This document shows positions 18,690-26,135 of a stretch of 64,000 bases of DNA, in pieces. Position 1 is the stretch's first letter, and each line of letters opens with the position of its first letter. A program made the position numbers and the translations under genes. The notes beneath the pieces were generated by a model. It saw nothing but the letters and a program-made list of their open reading frames with translations, did not search any database and was not told the DNA's origin. The stretch is from Candidatus Intestinimonas stercoravium (lineage in GTDB: Bacteria > Bacillota > Clostridia > Oscillospirales > Oscillospiraceae), in contig DWZK01000116.1 of NCBI GenBank assembly GCA_019117605.1, positions 1-64,000 on the forward strand, read 5' to 3'.

Positions 18690-18725
18690 TAGTGTTGCAA
18701 ACTATCATACGATTTTTTGCGCGGA
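18690..18725 (-). promoter_or_regulatory. ilvB promoter region with dyad
   Basis: The minus strand contains the inverted repeat ATAGT-TTGCAAC-ACTAT and a TATAAA element just upstream of the T-box leader; a clear -35 is not visible. The adjacent TCGTATGAT resembles the TTGTATGAT repeats of ilvD, so the same regulator may act here. Confidence 0.4.
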
Positions 18726-18907
18726 TCGTCAAGCCCCAAAAGGGGAGAGAAAAAGGATCTTTCCTTTTCCTACAAGAAACGAGAGATCGGGCGGGGAAAG
18801 TCCTGGCCGATATGGCAAAAAGCAGAAGGGGAGGGAAAGGATACAGGAACGAGAAAACATACAAGTTAAATATGATTAAATCGTTCGATTTTTTTCTCTG
18901 GAAACAC

Positions 18908-18936
18908 TGGACTTTTTCCTTTGATGGTAATATGAT
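18908..18936 (+). promoter_or_regulatory. Promoter of the rnf operon
   Basis: TGGACT and TATGAT are 17 bp apart. The predicted transcript would start near 18944, giving a 5' untranslated region of about 205 nt before rnfC. Confidence 0.65.
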
Positions 18937-18941
18937 ATATA

Positions 18942-19128
18942 CTGCTTTCGGTCCGGGACGATCCGAACAAAGGCAAAAGCAGGCGGGCTGGGGGACACCA
19001 GGCTGCCGCCATCTTATGTCTGCGCGGAAACTGAACAGACCAGCCGCAAGGGGGCGGGAGCGCGGGCGGGGGGAACGTCCGCCGGCTCCGATGCGGACAG
19101 CAGAAAAGAAGAAAAGAAGAATGAGGTA
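18942..19128 (+). ncRNA. Structured 5' leader of rnf operon (candidate cis-regulatory RNA)
   Basis: Four hairpins follow in order. CTGCTTT (18942) pairs with AAAGCAG and encloses TTCGG/CCGAA. GGCGG...CCGCC has an inner CTGG/CCAG. GTCTG pairs with CAGAC. GGAGC...GCTCC encloses GGCGG/CCGCC. An A/G-rich single-stranded tract then leads to the ribosome site. I do not recognise it as any riboswitch class I know (checked against the remembered consensus of TPP, FMN, cobalamin, c-di-GMP, THF and NiCo). No ORF is visible in it. Confidence 0.5.
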
Positions 19129-19150
19129 GAAGAATGTCAGAGGTGATGCT

Positions 19151-20494
19151 ATGAGTCATAAGTTTTATGGCGGCGTCCACCCCGCCGAACACAAGGAAGC
19201 GACAGAGCGCAAGCCTGTCGTCCCTCTGGAAGAGGCGCCTGCACAGGTGGTGATCCCCATGTCCATGCATGTGGGCGCGCCCTGCAAGCCCATCGTAGCT
19301 GTGGGCGACGGGGTCAAGGTCGGGCAGAAGATCGGTGAGATCGCCGGTCTGGGCGCTCCCATCCATGCCAGCGTCTCCGGCAAGGTAGTGGCGGTGGAGC
19401 CCCGTCCCCATCCCGGCGGTGGGAAGATGATGTCTGTGGTCATCGAGAACGACTTCCAGGACACCCCCTGCGAGAGCATCCGGCACAGGGAGGACGTGGA
19501 CGCCCTCACATCCCAGGAGATCATCGACATCGTGAAAGAGGCCGGCATCACCGGCATGGGCGGCGCGGGATTCCCCACCCACGTCAAGCTCTCCGGCGCC
19601 GTGGGCAAGGTCGATGCCATCCTCATCAATGGCGCCGAGTGCGAGCCCTATATCACCGCCGACCACCGGCTCATGCTGGAGCGGGGCGAGGCGGTCCTGG
19701 GCGGCGTGAGCTTCATCATGAAGGCCCTGGGCCTGAAGGAGGCCACTATCGGTATCGAGGGAAACAAGCTCGACGCGGTGGAGCACCTCAAGAGCCTGCT
19801 CCCCTCCGGCAGCGGCATCCATATCGAGACCCTGAAGACCCGGTATCCCCAGGGCGCTGAGAAGCAGCTCATCCAGCGGATCACGGGGCGGCAGGTCCCT
19901 CCCGGAGGTCTGCCCGCCGACGTGGGCTGCTGCGTGTTCAACGTGGGCACTGCCGCCGCCATCTATGACGCGGTGACCGAGTGCAAGCCCCTCACCCACC
20001 GGAACGTGACGATCACCGGCGGGGCCATCTCCCGTCCCATGAACGTCAACGCCCCCATCGGGACTCCCATCGAGCACCTCATCAAGATGGCAGGCGGCTT
20101 CAAGACCCAGCCCCAGCGCCTGCTCATGGGCGGCCCCATGATGGGCAACCCCCAGTACGACCTGACCTCCCCCATGATGAAGGGCACCAACTGTATCCTC
20201 GCCCTCACCAAGGAGGAGGCCGCCATCGAGGACGACGCCCAGACCTGCATCCGCTGCGGCAAGTGCGTCAACGCCTGCCCCATGCATCTCATGCCCCTCT
20301 ACATGCGTCTGTACAGCATGAAGCGGGACTGGGACAAGGTCCAGGAGTATAATGTCATGGACTGCATGGAGTGCGGCTCCTGCAACTACATCTGCCCCGC
20401 CCGCATCCACCTGGTCCAGACCTTCCGGATGGCCAAGTTCGAGATCCGCGGCCTGCAGGCAAAACAGAAAGCAAAGGAGGCGGCGAAAGCATGA
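19151..20494 (+). CDS. rnfC: Rnf complex subunit C (NADH/Fd oxidoreductase, soluble)
   Basis: This 447-aa peripheral subunit binds NADH and FMN and passes electrons between ferredoxin and NAD. It has an N-terminal lipoyl-like sandwich (to about 100), the Glycine-rich NADH/FMN core GMGGAGFPTHVK near 137-148, GAECEPY, and two [4Fe-4S] motifs, CIRCGKCVNACP at 366-377 and CMECGSCNYICP at 405-416, followed by a basic tail. The start overlaps no upstream gene; AGAGGTG precedes it. It heads a six-gene operon. Confidence 0.97.
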   Translation: MSHKFYGGVHPAEHKEATERKPVVPLEEAPAQVVIPMSMHVGAPCKPIVAVGDGVKVGQKIGEIAGLGAPIHASVSGKVVAVEPRPHPGGGKMMSVVIENDFQDTPCESIRHREDVDALTSQEIIDIVKEAGITGMGGAGFPTHVKLSGAVGKVDAILINGAECEPYITADHRLMLERGEAVLGGVSFIMKALGLKEATIGIEGNKLDAVEHLKSLLPSGSGIHIETLKTRYPQGAEKQLIQRITGRQVPPGGLPADVGCCVFNVGTAAAIYDAVTECKPLTHRNVTITGGAISRPMNVNAPIGTPIEHLIKMAGGFKTQPQRLLMGGPMMGNPQYDLTSPMMKGTNCILALTKEEAAIEDDAQTCIRCGKCVNACPMHLMPLYMRLYSMKRDWDKVQEYNVMDCMECGSCNYICPARIHLVQTFRMAKFEIRGLQAKQKAKEAAKA

Positions 20495-21549
20495 GCGAAG
20501 AAAAGAAGCTGTTAGGGGTCGCTTCCTCGCCCCATGTCTCTTCTCCCACCGGCACCCGCTCCCTGATGCTGGATGTGCTGATCGCCCTGCTGCCCGCTCT
20601 GTGCGCGGCGGTATACTTCTTCGGCCCCCGGGCCCTCATCGCCACCGTCATCTCGGTGGTGGCCTGTGAGTTCTTCGAGTGGGGCTACCGCAAGCTCCTC
20701 CACAAGCCCCAGAGCAACGGGGACCTGTCCGCCGCCGTCACCGGCGTGCTGCTGGCCTTCGTCTGCCCCGTGACCCTGCCCTACTGGACCCTCGTCATCG
20801 GCGATCTCTTCGCCATCGTGGTGGTCAAGCAGCTCTTCGGCGGCCTGGGCAAGAACTTCCTCAACCCCGCTCTGGCCGGCCGTGCCTTCCTGATGCTCAG
20901 CTACCCTGTGGCCATGACCACCTGGGTGAAGCCGGGCTCTGAGAACTGGGCAGGCCTGGTCTCCGCGGCCGACGCCGTCACCGGCGCCACCCCCCTCTCG
21001 GTGGACTACATGCACTCCGGCAACCTCCAGGGACTCATCGACAGCGGTGTGGACCTTGCCGACATGTTCATCGGCAACGTGGGCGGCTGCATCGGCGAGG
21101 TCTCTGCCGTGCTGCTGCTGATTGGCGGGCTGTACCTTATCTTCCGCGGGGTCATCAAGCCCCACATCCCGGTGGCCTTCATCGGCACCGTGGCTGTGCT
21201 CACCTTCCTCTTCCCCCAGGGCGGCAGCGACCGGCTGACCTGGATGCTCTATGAGCTGCTGGGCGGCGGCCTGTTCCTGGGCGCCTTCTTTATGGCCACC
21301 GACTATGTCACCAGCCCCACCTCCTCTCTGGGCGAGGTGATCTTCGGCATCGGCTGCGGCCTGCTCACCGTGTTCATCCGCTATTTCGGCGGCTATCCCG
21401 AGGGCGTGAGCTATGCCATCCTCATCATGAACGTGTGCGCCTGGCTGATCGACCAGGTGTGCCGGCCTTCCCGCTTCGGCATGACCAAGGAGCTCAAGGA
21501 GAAGCTGAAGGCCGCCAAGAAAGCTGCGAAGGAGGGATCTGCGTCATGA
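20491..21549 (+). CDS. rnfD: Rnf complex subunit D
   Basis: This 352-aa integral membrane subunit of the NqrB/RnfD family has about ten hydrophobic segments. The covalent FMN site is visible as TGAT at residues 164-167, with Thr167 the expected phosphoester link. It forms part of the Na+ or H+ translocating membrane core. Its ATG overlaps the rnfC stop (ATGA), and AGGAGG lies within the end of rnfC. The residues ahead of MSEEKK in longer readings are out-of-frame rnfC and are excluded. Confidence 0.97.
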   Translation: MSEEKKLLGVASSPHVSSPTGTRSLMLDVLIALLPALCAAVYFFGPRALIATVISVVACEFFEWGYRKLLHKPQSNGDLSAAVTGVLLAFVCPVTLPYWTLVIGDLFAIVVVKQLFGGLGKNFLNPALAGRAFLMLSYPVAMTTWVKPGSENWAGLVSAADAVTGATPLSVDYMHSGNLQGLIDSGVDLADMFIGNVGGCIGEVSAVLLLIGGLYLIFRGVIKPHIPVAFIGTVAVLTFLFPQGGSDRLTWMLYELLGGGLFLGAFFMATDYVTSPTSSLGEVIFGIGCGLLTVFIRYFGGYPEGVSYAILIMNVCAWLIDQVCRPSRFGMTKELKEKLKAAKKAAKEGSAS

Positions 21550-22097
21550 GCGAGACTGCTGCTGTTACTGCGAAGAAAGAAGCCGGCCCTGTGCAGCTGG
21601 TCGTGACCCTGTTCCTCATCAGCGCCATCTGCGCGGTGCTGCTGGGCCTGGTGAACAACATCACTGCCGGCCCCATCGCGGCTGCCAACGAGGCCGCTAC
21701 CCAGGAGGCCATGCAGGCTGTGCTCCCCTCCGACGCCTATGAGCAGGTGGAGTACACCGGCGGCGATTCCCTGGTGACTGCCGTCTATCAGGCCGGGGAC
21801 GCCGGCTATGTGGTCCAGGTGGCCCCCTCCGGCTTCGGCGGGGCGCTGGATATCATGGTGGGCGTGAACAATGACGGCACCTGCTCCGGTGTGTCCATCA
21901 TCAGCCATTCCGAGACCTCCGGCCTGGGCGCCAACGCCACCAAGGAGGATTTCCGCAGCCAGTTCGTGGGCAAGTCTGACGTGGCTGTCACCAAGGACGG
22001 CGGCGACATCAACGCCCTCACCGGCGCCACCATCACCTCCCGGGCGGTCTGCGACGGCGTGAACGCCGCCATCGCCGCTGCCGCATCGGTGGGTTAA
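21546..22097 (+). CDS. rnfG: Rnf complex subunit G
   Basis: This 183-aa protein has one N-terminal membrane anchor (residues 17-37) and an extracytoplasmic FMN-binding domain. The covalent flavin site TGATITS is at 159-165 with Thr162 as the attachment residue; SHSETSGLGAN at 120-130 is the usual companion motif. The ATG overlaps the rnfD stop. It carries electrons across the membrane domain of the complex. Confidence 0.97.
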   Translation: MSETAAVTAKKEAGPVQLVVTLFLISAICAVLLGLVNNITAGPIAAANEAATQEAMQAVLPSDAYEQVEYTGGDSLVTAVYQAGDAGYVVQVAPSGFGGALDIMVGVNNDGTCSGVSIISHSETSGLGANATKEDFRSQFVGKSDVAVTKDGGDINALTGATITSRAVCDGVNAAIAAAASVG

Positions 22098-22108
22098 GGA
22101 GGTAGACC

Positions 22109-22762
22109 ATGGATATCAAGAGACAATTCAAAGAGGGTCTCGTCACCCAGAACCCGGTGCTGGTCCAGCTGTTGGGCATGTGCTCCACCATGGCCATCAC
22201 CACCGTGTTCTTCAACGGCGTGGGCATGGGCCTGTCCGTGCTCGTCATCCTCACCTGTTCTAACATCGTCATCTCCGCCCTGCGGAAGGTGATCCCCGAC
22301 TCCATCCGTATCGCCTGCTTCGTGGTGGTCATCGCCACCTTCGTGACCATCGTGGATCTGATGCTCCAGGCCTTCGTCCCGGCATTGGCCGAGAGCCTGG
22401 GCGTGTTCATCCCCCTCATCGTGGTCAACTGCATCATCCTGGGCCGCGCCGAGGCGTTCTGCTATAAGAACGGCGTGGCTGCCTCTGCGGTGGACGGCGT
22501 GTTCCAGGGCATCGGCTACACCTGGGTACTGGTGGTCATGTGCCTGGTCCGTGAATTCCTGGGCAACGGCACCATCCTGGGCGGTCTGAGCTTCCTCAAC
22601 GACGGGGAAGGTATCCGCATCCTGCCCGAGGGCGTGGGCGCCCTGGGCATCTCCCTCCCTGTGGGCGGCTTCCTGGTGCTGGCCTGCCTCATCGCCTTCA
22701 TGCAGTGGGCCCTGTCCCGCAATGAGGGGAAAAAGACCGAGACTGAGGAGGTGGCCAAGTAA
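22109..22762 (+). CDS. rnfE: Rnf complex subunit E
   Basis: This 217-aa membrane protein has six predicted helices and is homologous to NqrD. NPVLVQLLGMCSTMAITT opens the first helix and the conserved half-helix cysteine segment LTCSNIVISAL (near 47-57) supplies iron ligands at the interface with RnfA. GGAGG lies upstream of the ATG. It ends in an acidic cytoplasmic tail and overlaps the next gene at TAATG. Confidence 0.96.
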   Translation: MDIKRQFKEGLVTQNPVLVQLLGMCSTMAITTVFFNGVGMGLSVLVILTCSNIVISALRKVIPDSIRIACFVVVIATFVTIVDLMLQAFVPALAESLGVFIPLIVVNCIILGRAEAFCYKNGVAASAVDGVFQGIGYTWVLVVMCLVREFLGNGTILGGLSFLNDGEGIRILPEGVGALGISLPVGGFLVLACLIAFMQWALSRNEGKKTETEEVAK

Positions 22763-23376
22763 TGGACCTGACTTCTCTCTTTTCCATCGCCCTGGGGGCC
22801 ATCCTCATCAACAACTTCATCTTTGCCCAGTTCCTGGGCTGCTGCCCCTTCCTGGGCGTGTCCAAGAAGGTGGACACCGCCATCGGCATGGGCCTGGCCG
22901 TCACCTTCGTCATGGGCCTGGCCTCCGCGGTGTGCTGGGTGGTCAACGAGTACCTGCTGGTGAACCCCGCCATCTTCGGCGAGGAGGGTCCCAACCTGGC
23001 CTTTATGCAGACCATCGCCTTCATCCTGGTCATCGCGGCCTTGGTGCAGTTCGTGGAGATGTTCCTGAAGAAGAGCGTCCCCTCCCTGTATCAGGCGCTG
23101 GGCATCTACCTGCCCCTGATCACCACCAACTGCGCCGTGCTGGGCGTGGTGCTGCTGAACGTCCAGAACGACTACAACTTCATCGAAAGCGTGGTCTATG
23201 GCGTCACCGGCGGCCTGGGCTTCCTGCTGGCCATCTTCCTCTTCGCCAGCGTCCGTGAGCGGCTGGACGCCACCATGGAGTGCCCCAAGTCCTTCGAGGG
23301 CTTCCCCATCGCTCTGGTCACCGCCGGCCTCCTGGCCCTGTCCTTCATGGGCTTCAGCGGCCTGAGCGTGTTTTAA
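22762..23376 (+). CDS. rnfA: Rnf complex subunit A
   Basis: This 204-aa protein has six predicted membrane helices and is homologous to NqrE and to RnfE. ILINNFIFAQFLGCCPFLGVSKK near the N-terminus and ITTNCAVLGV at about 112-121 are the two cysteine-bearing half-helices that bind a membrane iron centre with RnfE. The start codon overlaps the rnfE stop by one base. Confidence 0.97.
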   Translation: MDLTSLFSIALGAILINNFIFAQFLGCCPFLGVSKKVDTAIGMGLAVTFVMGLASAVCWVVNEYLLVNPAIFGEEGPNLAFMQTIAFILVIAALVQFVEMFLKKSVPSLYQALGIYLPLITTNCAVLGVVLLNVQNDYNFIESVVYGVTGGLGFLLAIFLFASVRERLDATMECPKSFEGFPIALVTAGLLALSFMGFSGLSVF

Positions 23377-23388
23377 GGAGGGTCGGAC

Positions 23389-24300
23389 ATGTCGAGTATG
23401 AATCTGGTTTTATTCGGACTGGCGGTCATGGGCGGTCTGGGCCTGCTCTTCGGCGCGGTGCTGGCCTTCGCGGCCCGGGTGTTCGCCGTCGAGGTGGATC
23501 CCCGTGAAGAGGCCATCGTGGGCTGCCTGCCCGGCGCCAACTGCGGCGGCTGCGGCTTCCCCGGCTGCGCCGGCTACGCCGCCGCAGTGGTGAAGGGGGA
23601 GGCCCCTGTCAACCGCTGCGCCGCCGGCGGCGCTGCCGTGGCGGCCCAGATCGCTGAGATCATGGGCGTCACTGCTGATGCTACCGTTCGGAACGTGGCC
23701 GTGGTCCACTGCACCGGCTGCGGCGCCAACATCAAGAAGTACGAGTACATCGGCGTGGATGACTGCGTGGCCGCGGCCCGTCTGCCCGGCGGAGGTCCTC
23801 TGGGCTGCGACTACGGATGCCTGGGCATGGGCTCCTGCGAGAAGGTCTGCCCCTTCGACGCCATCCATGTCATCGACGGCGTGGCCAAGGTGGACGAGGA
23901 CAAGTGCAAGGCCTGTAACCAGTGCGTGGATATCTGCCCCCGCCACATCATTGCCCTGGAGCCCTACAAGACCAAGAAGCATGTGTCCATCCCCTGCTCC
24001 TCCAAGGACAAGGGGCCGGCCGTCACCAAGGTCTGTACCAACGGCTGTATCGGCTGCTCCCTGTGCGCCAAGTCCTGCCCCAAGGAAGCCATCACCATGG
24101 TGGACAACCTGGCCCACATCGACTACGACAAGTGCATCGGCTGCGGCATCTGCGCCCAGAAGTGCCCCCGCAAGCTGATCACTGTGGATGGCAAGGTGCC
24201 GGTGGTCAAGCCCGCCGCTCCCAAGGCCGCCCCCGCCGCTGCCGCCAAGCCCGCGGCCCCCGCCGCCGAGCCTGCCAAGACCGAGACGGAGGACAAGTGA
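23389..24300 (+). CDS. rnfB: Rnf complex subunit B (polyferredoxin)
   Basis: This 303-aa ferredoxin-type subunit accepts electrons from reduced ferredoxin. It has an N-terminal membrane helix (5-30), a CLPGANCGGCGFPGC cluster site at about 46-60 with Cys77, then further Cys motifs CEKVCP, CKACNQCVDICP, CIGCSLCAKSCP and CIGCGICAQKCP for several [4Fe-4S] clusters. The last 35 residues are an Ala/Pro/Lys linker-like tail. It is the last gene of the operon; AGGAGGG precedes the ATG. Confidence 0.97.
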   Translation: MSSMNLVLFGLAVMGGLGLLFGAVLAFAARVFAVEVDPREEAIVGCLPGANCGGCGFPGCAGYAAAVVKGEAPVNRCAAGGAAVAAQIAEIMGVTADATVRNVAVVHCTGCGANIKKYEYIGVDDCVAAARLPGGGPLGCDYGCLGMGSCEKVCPFDAIHVIDGVAKVDEDKCKACNQCVDICPRHIIALEPYKTKKHVSIPCSSKDKGPAVTKVCTNGCIGCSLCAKSCPKEAITMVDNLAHIDYDKCIGCGICAQKCPRKLITVDGKVPVVKPAAPKAAPAAAAKPAAPAAEPAKTETEDK

Positions 24301-24325
24301 GCTTCAGACAGTCAGCAGAATAGGA

Positions 24326-24361
24326 AGCGGCCTCGCATCTAAGGATGCGGGGCCGCTTTTT
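24326..24361 (+). terminator. Terminator of the rnf operon
   Basis: A 14-bp GC stem with one mismatch and a 4-nt loop is followed by TTTTT, 25 bp after the rnfB stop codon. Confidence 0.92.
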
Positions 24362-24397
24362 CATGCTTTGCTCCCGGAGGGCGACAATGGGTAGGGC

Positions 24398-24670
24398 TCA
24401 TATATCTCTAGATCTCATTTTTTTGATCTGCGCTTCTTCGTATCTCCGCGAGTTTATACGGCCAGCCACCCATACTGCAGTCAGCGCAAGGACACAGAGC
24501 AGGCCCGCAGGGACGTACTCCATAGTCTGCCCCACAAAGCTTCCGACAGCGATCACCAGGGCTATGGCAGTGGGAAAGAGCGCACCCAGCAAACGCTTTT
24601 TCCGCGATCCCCAGTGGAATTGAGCAGCCAGGAGCGCGAGGGTCAGAAGGAGTATGAGAAAGTCTTTCAT
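24398..24670 (-). CDS. Small membrane protein
   Basis: This 90-aa protein has three hydrophobic segments (about 3-18, 28-47 and 52-72) separated by short basic turns, and a charged C-terminus (RINSRRYEEAQIKKMRSRDI). The ATG at 24670 is set by AGGAGG seven bases upstream; a longer in-frame reading lacks a ribosome site. It is the third gene after a DUF2089 regulator, with close spacing to another small membrane protein. The function is unknown. Confidence 0.7.
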   Translation of the reverse strand: MKDFLILLLTLALLAAQFHWGSRKKRLLGALFPTAIALVIAVGSFVGQTMEYVPAGLLCVLALTAVWVAGRINSRRYEEAQIKKMRSRDI

Positions 24671-24681
24671 GGATCCACCTC

Positions 24682-24963
24682 CTATCCATTCATATCTTTG
24701 GCGGACATTTTCCGCAGCTCTCTTTTGCTGGCATTCTGATGCCCCTTCAGCCATATCAGAAGAAGGATCAGGGTGGGGAAGGTGAGCATTTTCCAATCCT
24801 CCCTAAAATGGAGCAGGCCATTGAAGAAGAGGAAGGCATTTACACCGAGCCACAGGAGGGGCACGACCCCTCCGAGATACCAATATTTGGGACTGCGGTT
24901 GCTTGCCCAGATATGGAAGGCGGTCAATACGATAGCAGCGCCCAAGACGGCGGCAGTATGCAC
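24682..24963 (-). CDS. Small membrane protein
   Basis: This 93-aa protein has three predicted helices (about 5-20, 28-50 and 58-74) and a basic C-terminus. It starts at GTG with AAGGAGA eight bases upstream and lies three bases after the DUF2089 stop, so the two genes are co-transcribed. It has no recognised domain. Together with the next gene it looks like a two-component membrane unit under the DUF2089 regulator. Confidence 0.7.
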   Translation of the reverse strand: MHTAAVLGAAIVLTAFHIWASNRSPKYWYLGGVVPLLWLGVNAFLFFNGLLHFREDWKMLTFPTLILLLIWLKGHQNASKRELRKMSAKDMNG

Positions 24964-24966
24964 AGG

Positions 24967-25260
24967 CTATCTCTCCTTTTCCTGTTGGTATTTTTCGATG
25001 ATGAGCTTTGCGGTCTCCAAGTCCAACCGCGAGTCCACGGCCAGGCCCTTGATGAAAGCGGGGAACGGCTCCTCCTGCTGATCGTTCAGCTCGATCTTTT
25101 GGATCAGGCGGTCCAGCCGCAGGCGCACAGTAGGATAGGAGACTTGGTACGACCTTGCGATCTCCTTGAGCGAGCCGGAACACAGGACGAAGTTCTTTAA
25201 AAAGGCGGCGTCCTCTGGCTCCAGCGCCAGGATCCAACGTGGGATCTTATCAAGTTCCAC
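24967..25260 (-). CDS. DUF2089 family HTH regulator
   Basis: This 97-aa protein opens with PRWILALEPEDAAFLKNFVLCSGSLKEIARSYQVSYPTVRLRLDRLI, the helix-turn-helix pattern of the DUF2089 family, followed by a helical tail. Many family members carry an N-terminal zinc ribbon; this one lacks it. It leads an operon with two small membrane proteins, and a good promoter lies just upstream. It probably regulates its own operon. Confidence 0.82.
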   Translation of the reverse strand: MELDKIPRWILALEPEDAAFLKNFVLCSGSLKEIARSYQVSYPTVRLRLDRLIQKIELNDQQEEPFPAFIKGLAVDSRLDLETAKLIIEKYQQEKER

Positions 25261-25296
25261 TTCAACCCTCCATTCACTTTGGATTTCATTATATTA

Positions 25297-25324
25297 AGTA
25301 TATCATAAATTTTATTGAAGTCAA
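25297..25324 (-). promoter_or_regulatory. Promoter of the DUF2089 operon
   Basis: The minus strand has TTGACT (25319-25324) and TATACT (25297-25302) 16 bp apart, about 37 bp upstream of the DUF2089 ATG. The AT-rich flanks contain short dyads. Confidence 0.75.
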
Positions 25325-25383
25325 TATAGAAGGAGGAGTGAATTATCGCAGACGGCGGCGAAGAGCGAAGGATAAAGATAGAA

Positions 25384-25413
25384 GCCGCCCTGCATCTTTT
25401 GATGCAGGGCGGC
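25384..25413 (-). terminator. Hairpin downstream of rubrerythrin
   Basis: A perfect 13-bp stem with an AAAA loop (minus strand) is followed by a weak T-rich tract. It lies 18 bp after the rubrerythrin stop codon. Confidence 0.7.
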
Positions 25414-25430
25414 CGTTGTCTATTCGACTG

Positions 25431-26027
25431 TTAGAGGAAGGGGACGGCGGACAGGCGGATGAAATAGCCCTGGGGGTGTTTGCACACCGGGCAGGTCATG
25501 GGCGCGCCGCTGCTCTCCACGATCTGGCCGCAGTTGAGGCACATCCACTTCTCCTTGCCGTCCGCCGCCCGGAAGAGGCCGCCGGACTCCAGGAGATCGG
25601 CGAACCGGCCGAAGCGGTCGCCATGGGTCTGCTCGATGGAGGCGATCATGCGGAAGGTCCGGGCGATGTCGGAGAAGCCCTCCTCTTCCGCCGTTTTGGC
25701 GAAGTCGGCGTAGTCGTGCTCCCACTCCTGATACTCATTGTGCTGGGCGGCGCGGAGCTGCTCCAGCACGCCGGGATACAGGTCCACCGGGTAGCTGCCG
25801 CCGATGGAGATGTTCTTCCCGCACAGGGGCTCCAGATAGCCGTAGAACACCTTGGCGTGGGCCCGCTCCTGCTCGGCGGTGAAGAGGAAGGCCCGCTCGA
25901 TGACCTGCAGGCCCTCCTTCCTCGCCTGCCCGGCCGCGAAGGTATAGCGGTTACGGGCCTGGCTCTCCCCGGCGAAGGCCCGGAGGAGGTTGCGGTGCGT
26001 CTCGCTCTTTTCCAGCGTAACGGACAT
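25431..26027 (-). CDS. Rubrerythrin
   Basis: This 198-aa protein reduces hydrogen peroxide in anaerobes. It has an N-terminal four-helix diiron domain with the two family motifs (AGESQARNRY near 19-28, EQERAHAKVFYG near 51-62, and later IEQTHGDRF) and a C-terminal rubredoxin-like domain with CLNCG and CPVC knuckles. ATG 26027 is chosen since AAGGAG is nine bases upstream; an ATG two codons earlier is only three bases from it. It is monocistronic. Confidence 0.93.
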   Translation of the reverse strand: MSVTLEKSETHRNLLRAFAGESQARNRYTFAAGQARKEGLQVIERAFLFTAEQERAHAKVFYGYLEPLCGKNISIGGSYPVDLYPGVLEQLRAAQHNEYQEWEHDYADFAKTAEEEGFSDIARTFRMIASIEQTHGDRFGRFADLLESGGLFRAADGKEKWMCLNCGQIVESSGAPMTCPVCKHPQGYFIRLSAVPFL

Positions 26028-26090
26028 GTACATCCACTCCTTGTCTGTGATAAAGGAAGGATGCCCCTTTTCCGGCGGATCATACATGGG

Positions 26091-26128
26091 ACAGGCCGCC
26101 CTCGTAAGTACTTACGAGGGCGGCCTGT
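26091..26128. repeat. 38-bp perfect palindrome between rubrerythrin and DUF975 gene
   Basis: Two exact 19-bp arms abut with no spacer. It lies between the DUF975 stop codon and the rubrerythrin start. As RNA it would form a strong hairpin ending DUF975 transcription, but it lacks a T-run; as DNA it could be a regulator site for rubrerythrin. Confidence 0.8.
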
Positions 26129-26135
26129 GCGGTCT

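Noticed and set aside
18942-19128. rnf leader as a known riboswitch (cobalamin, FMN, TPP, c-di-GMP, THF, NiCo)
   Set aside because: None of the conserved core words of these classes, as I remember them, is present in order.
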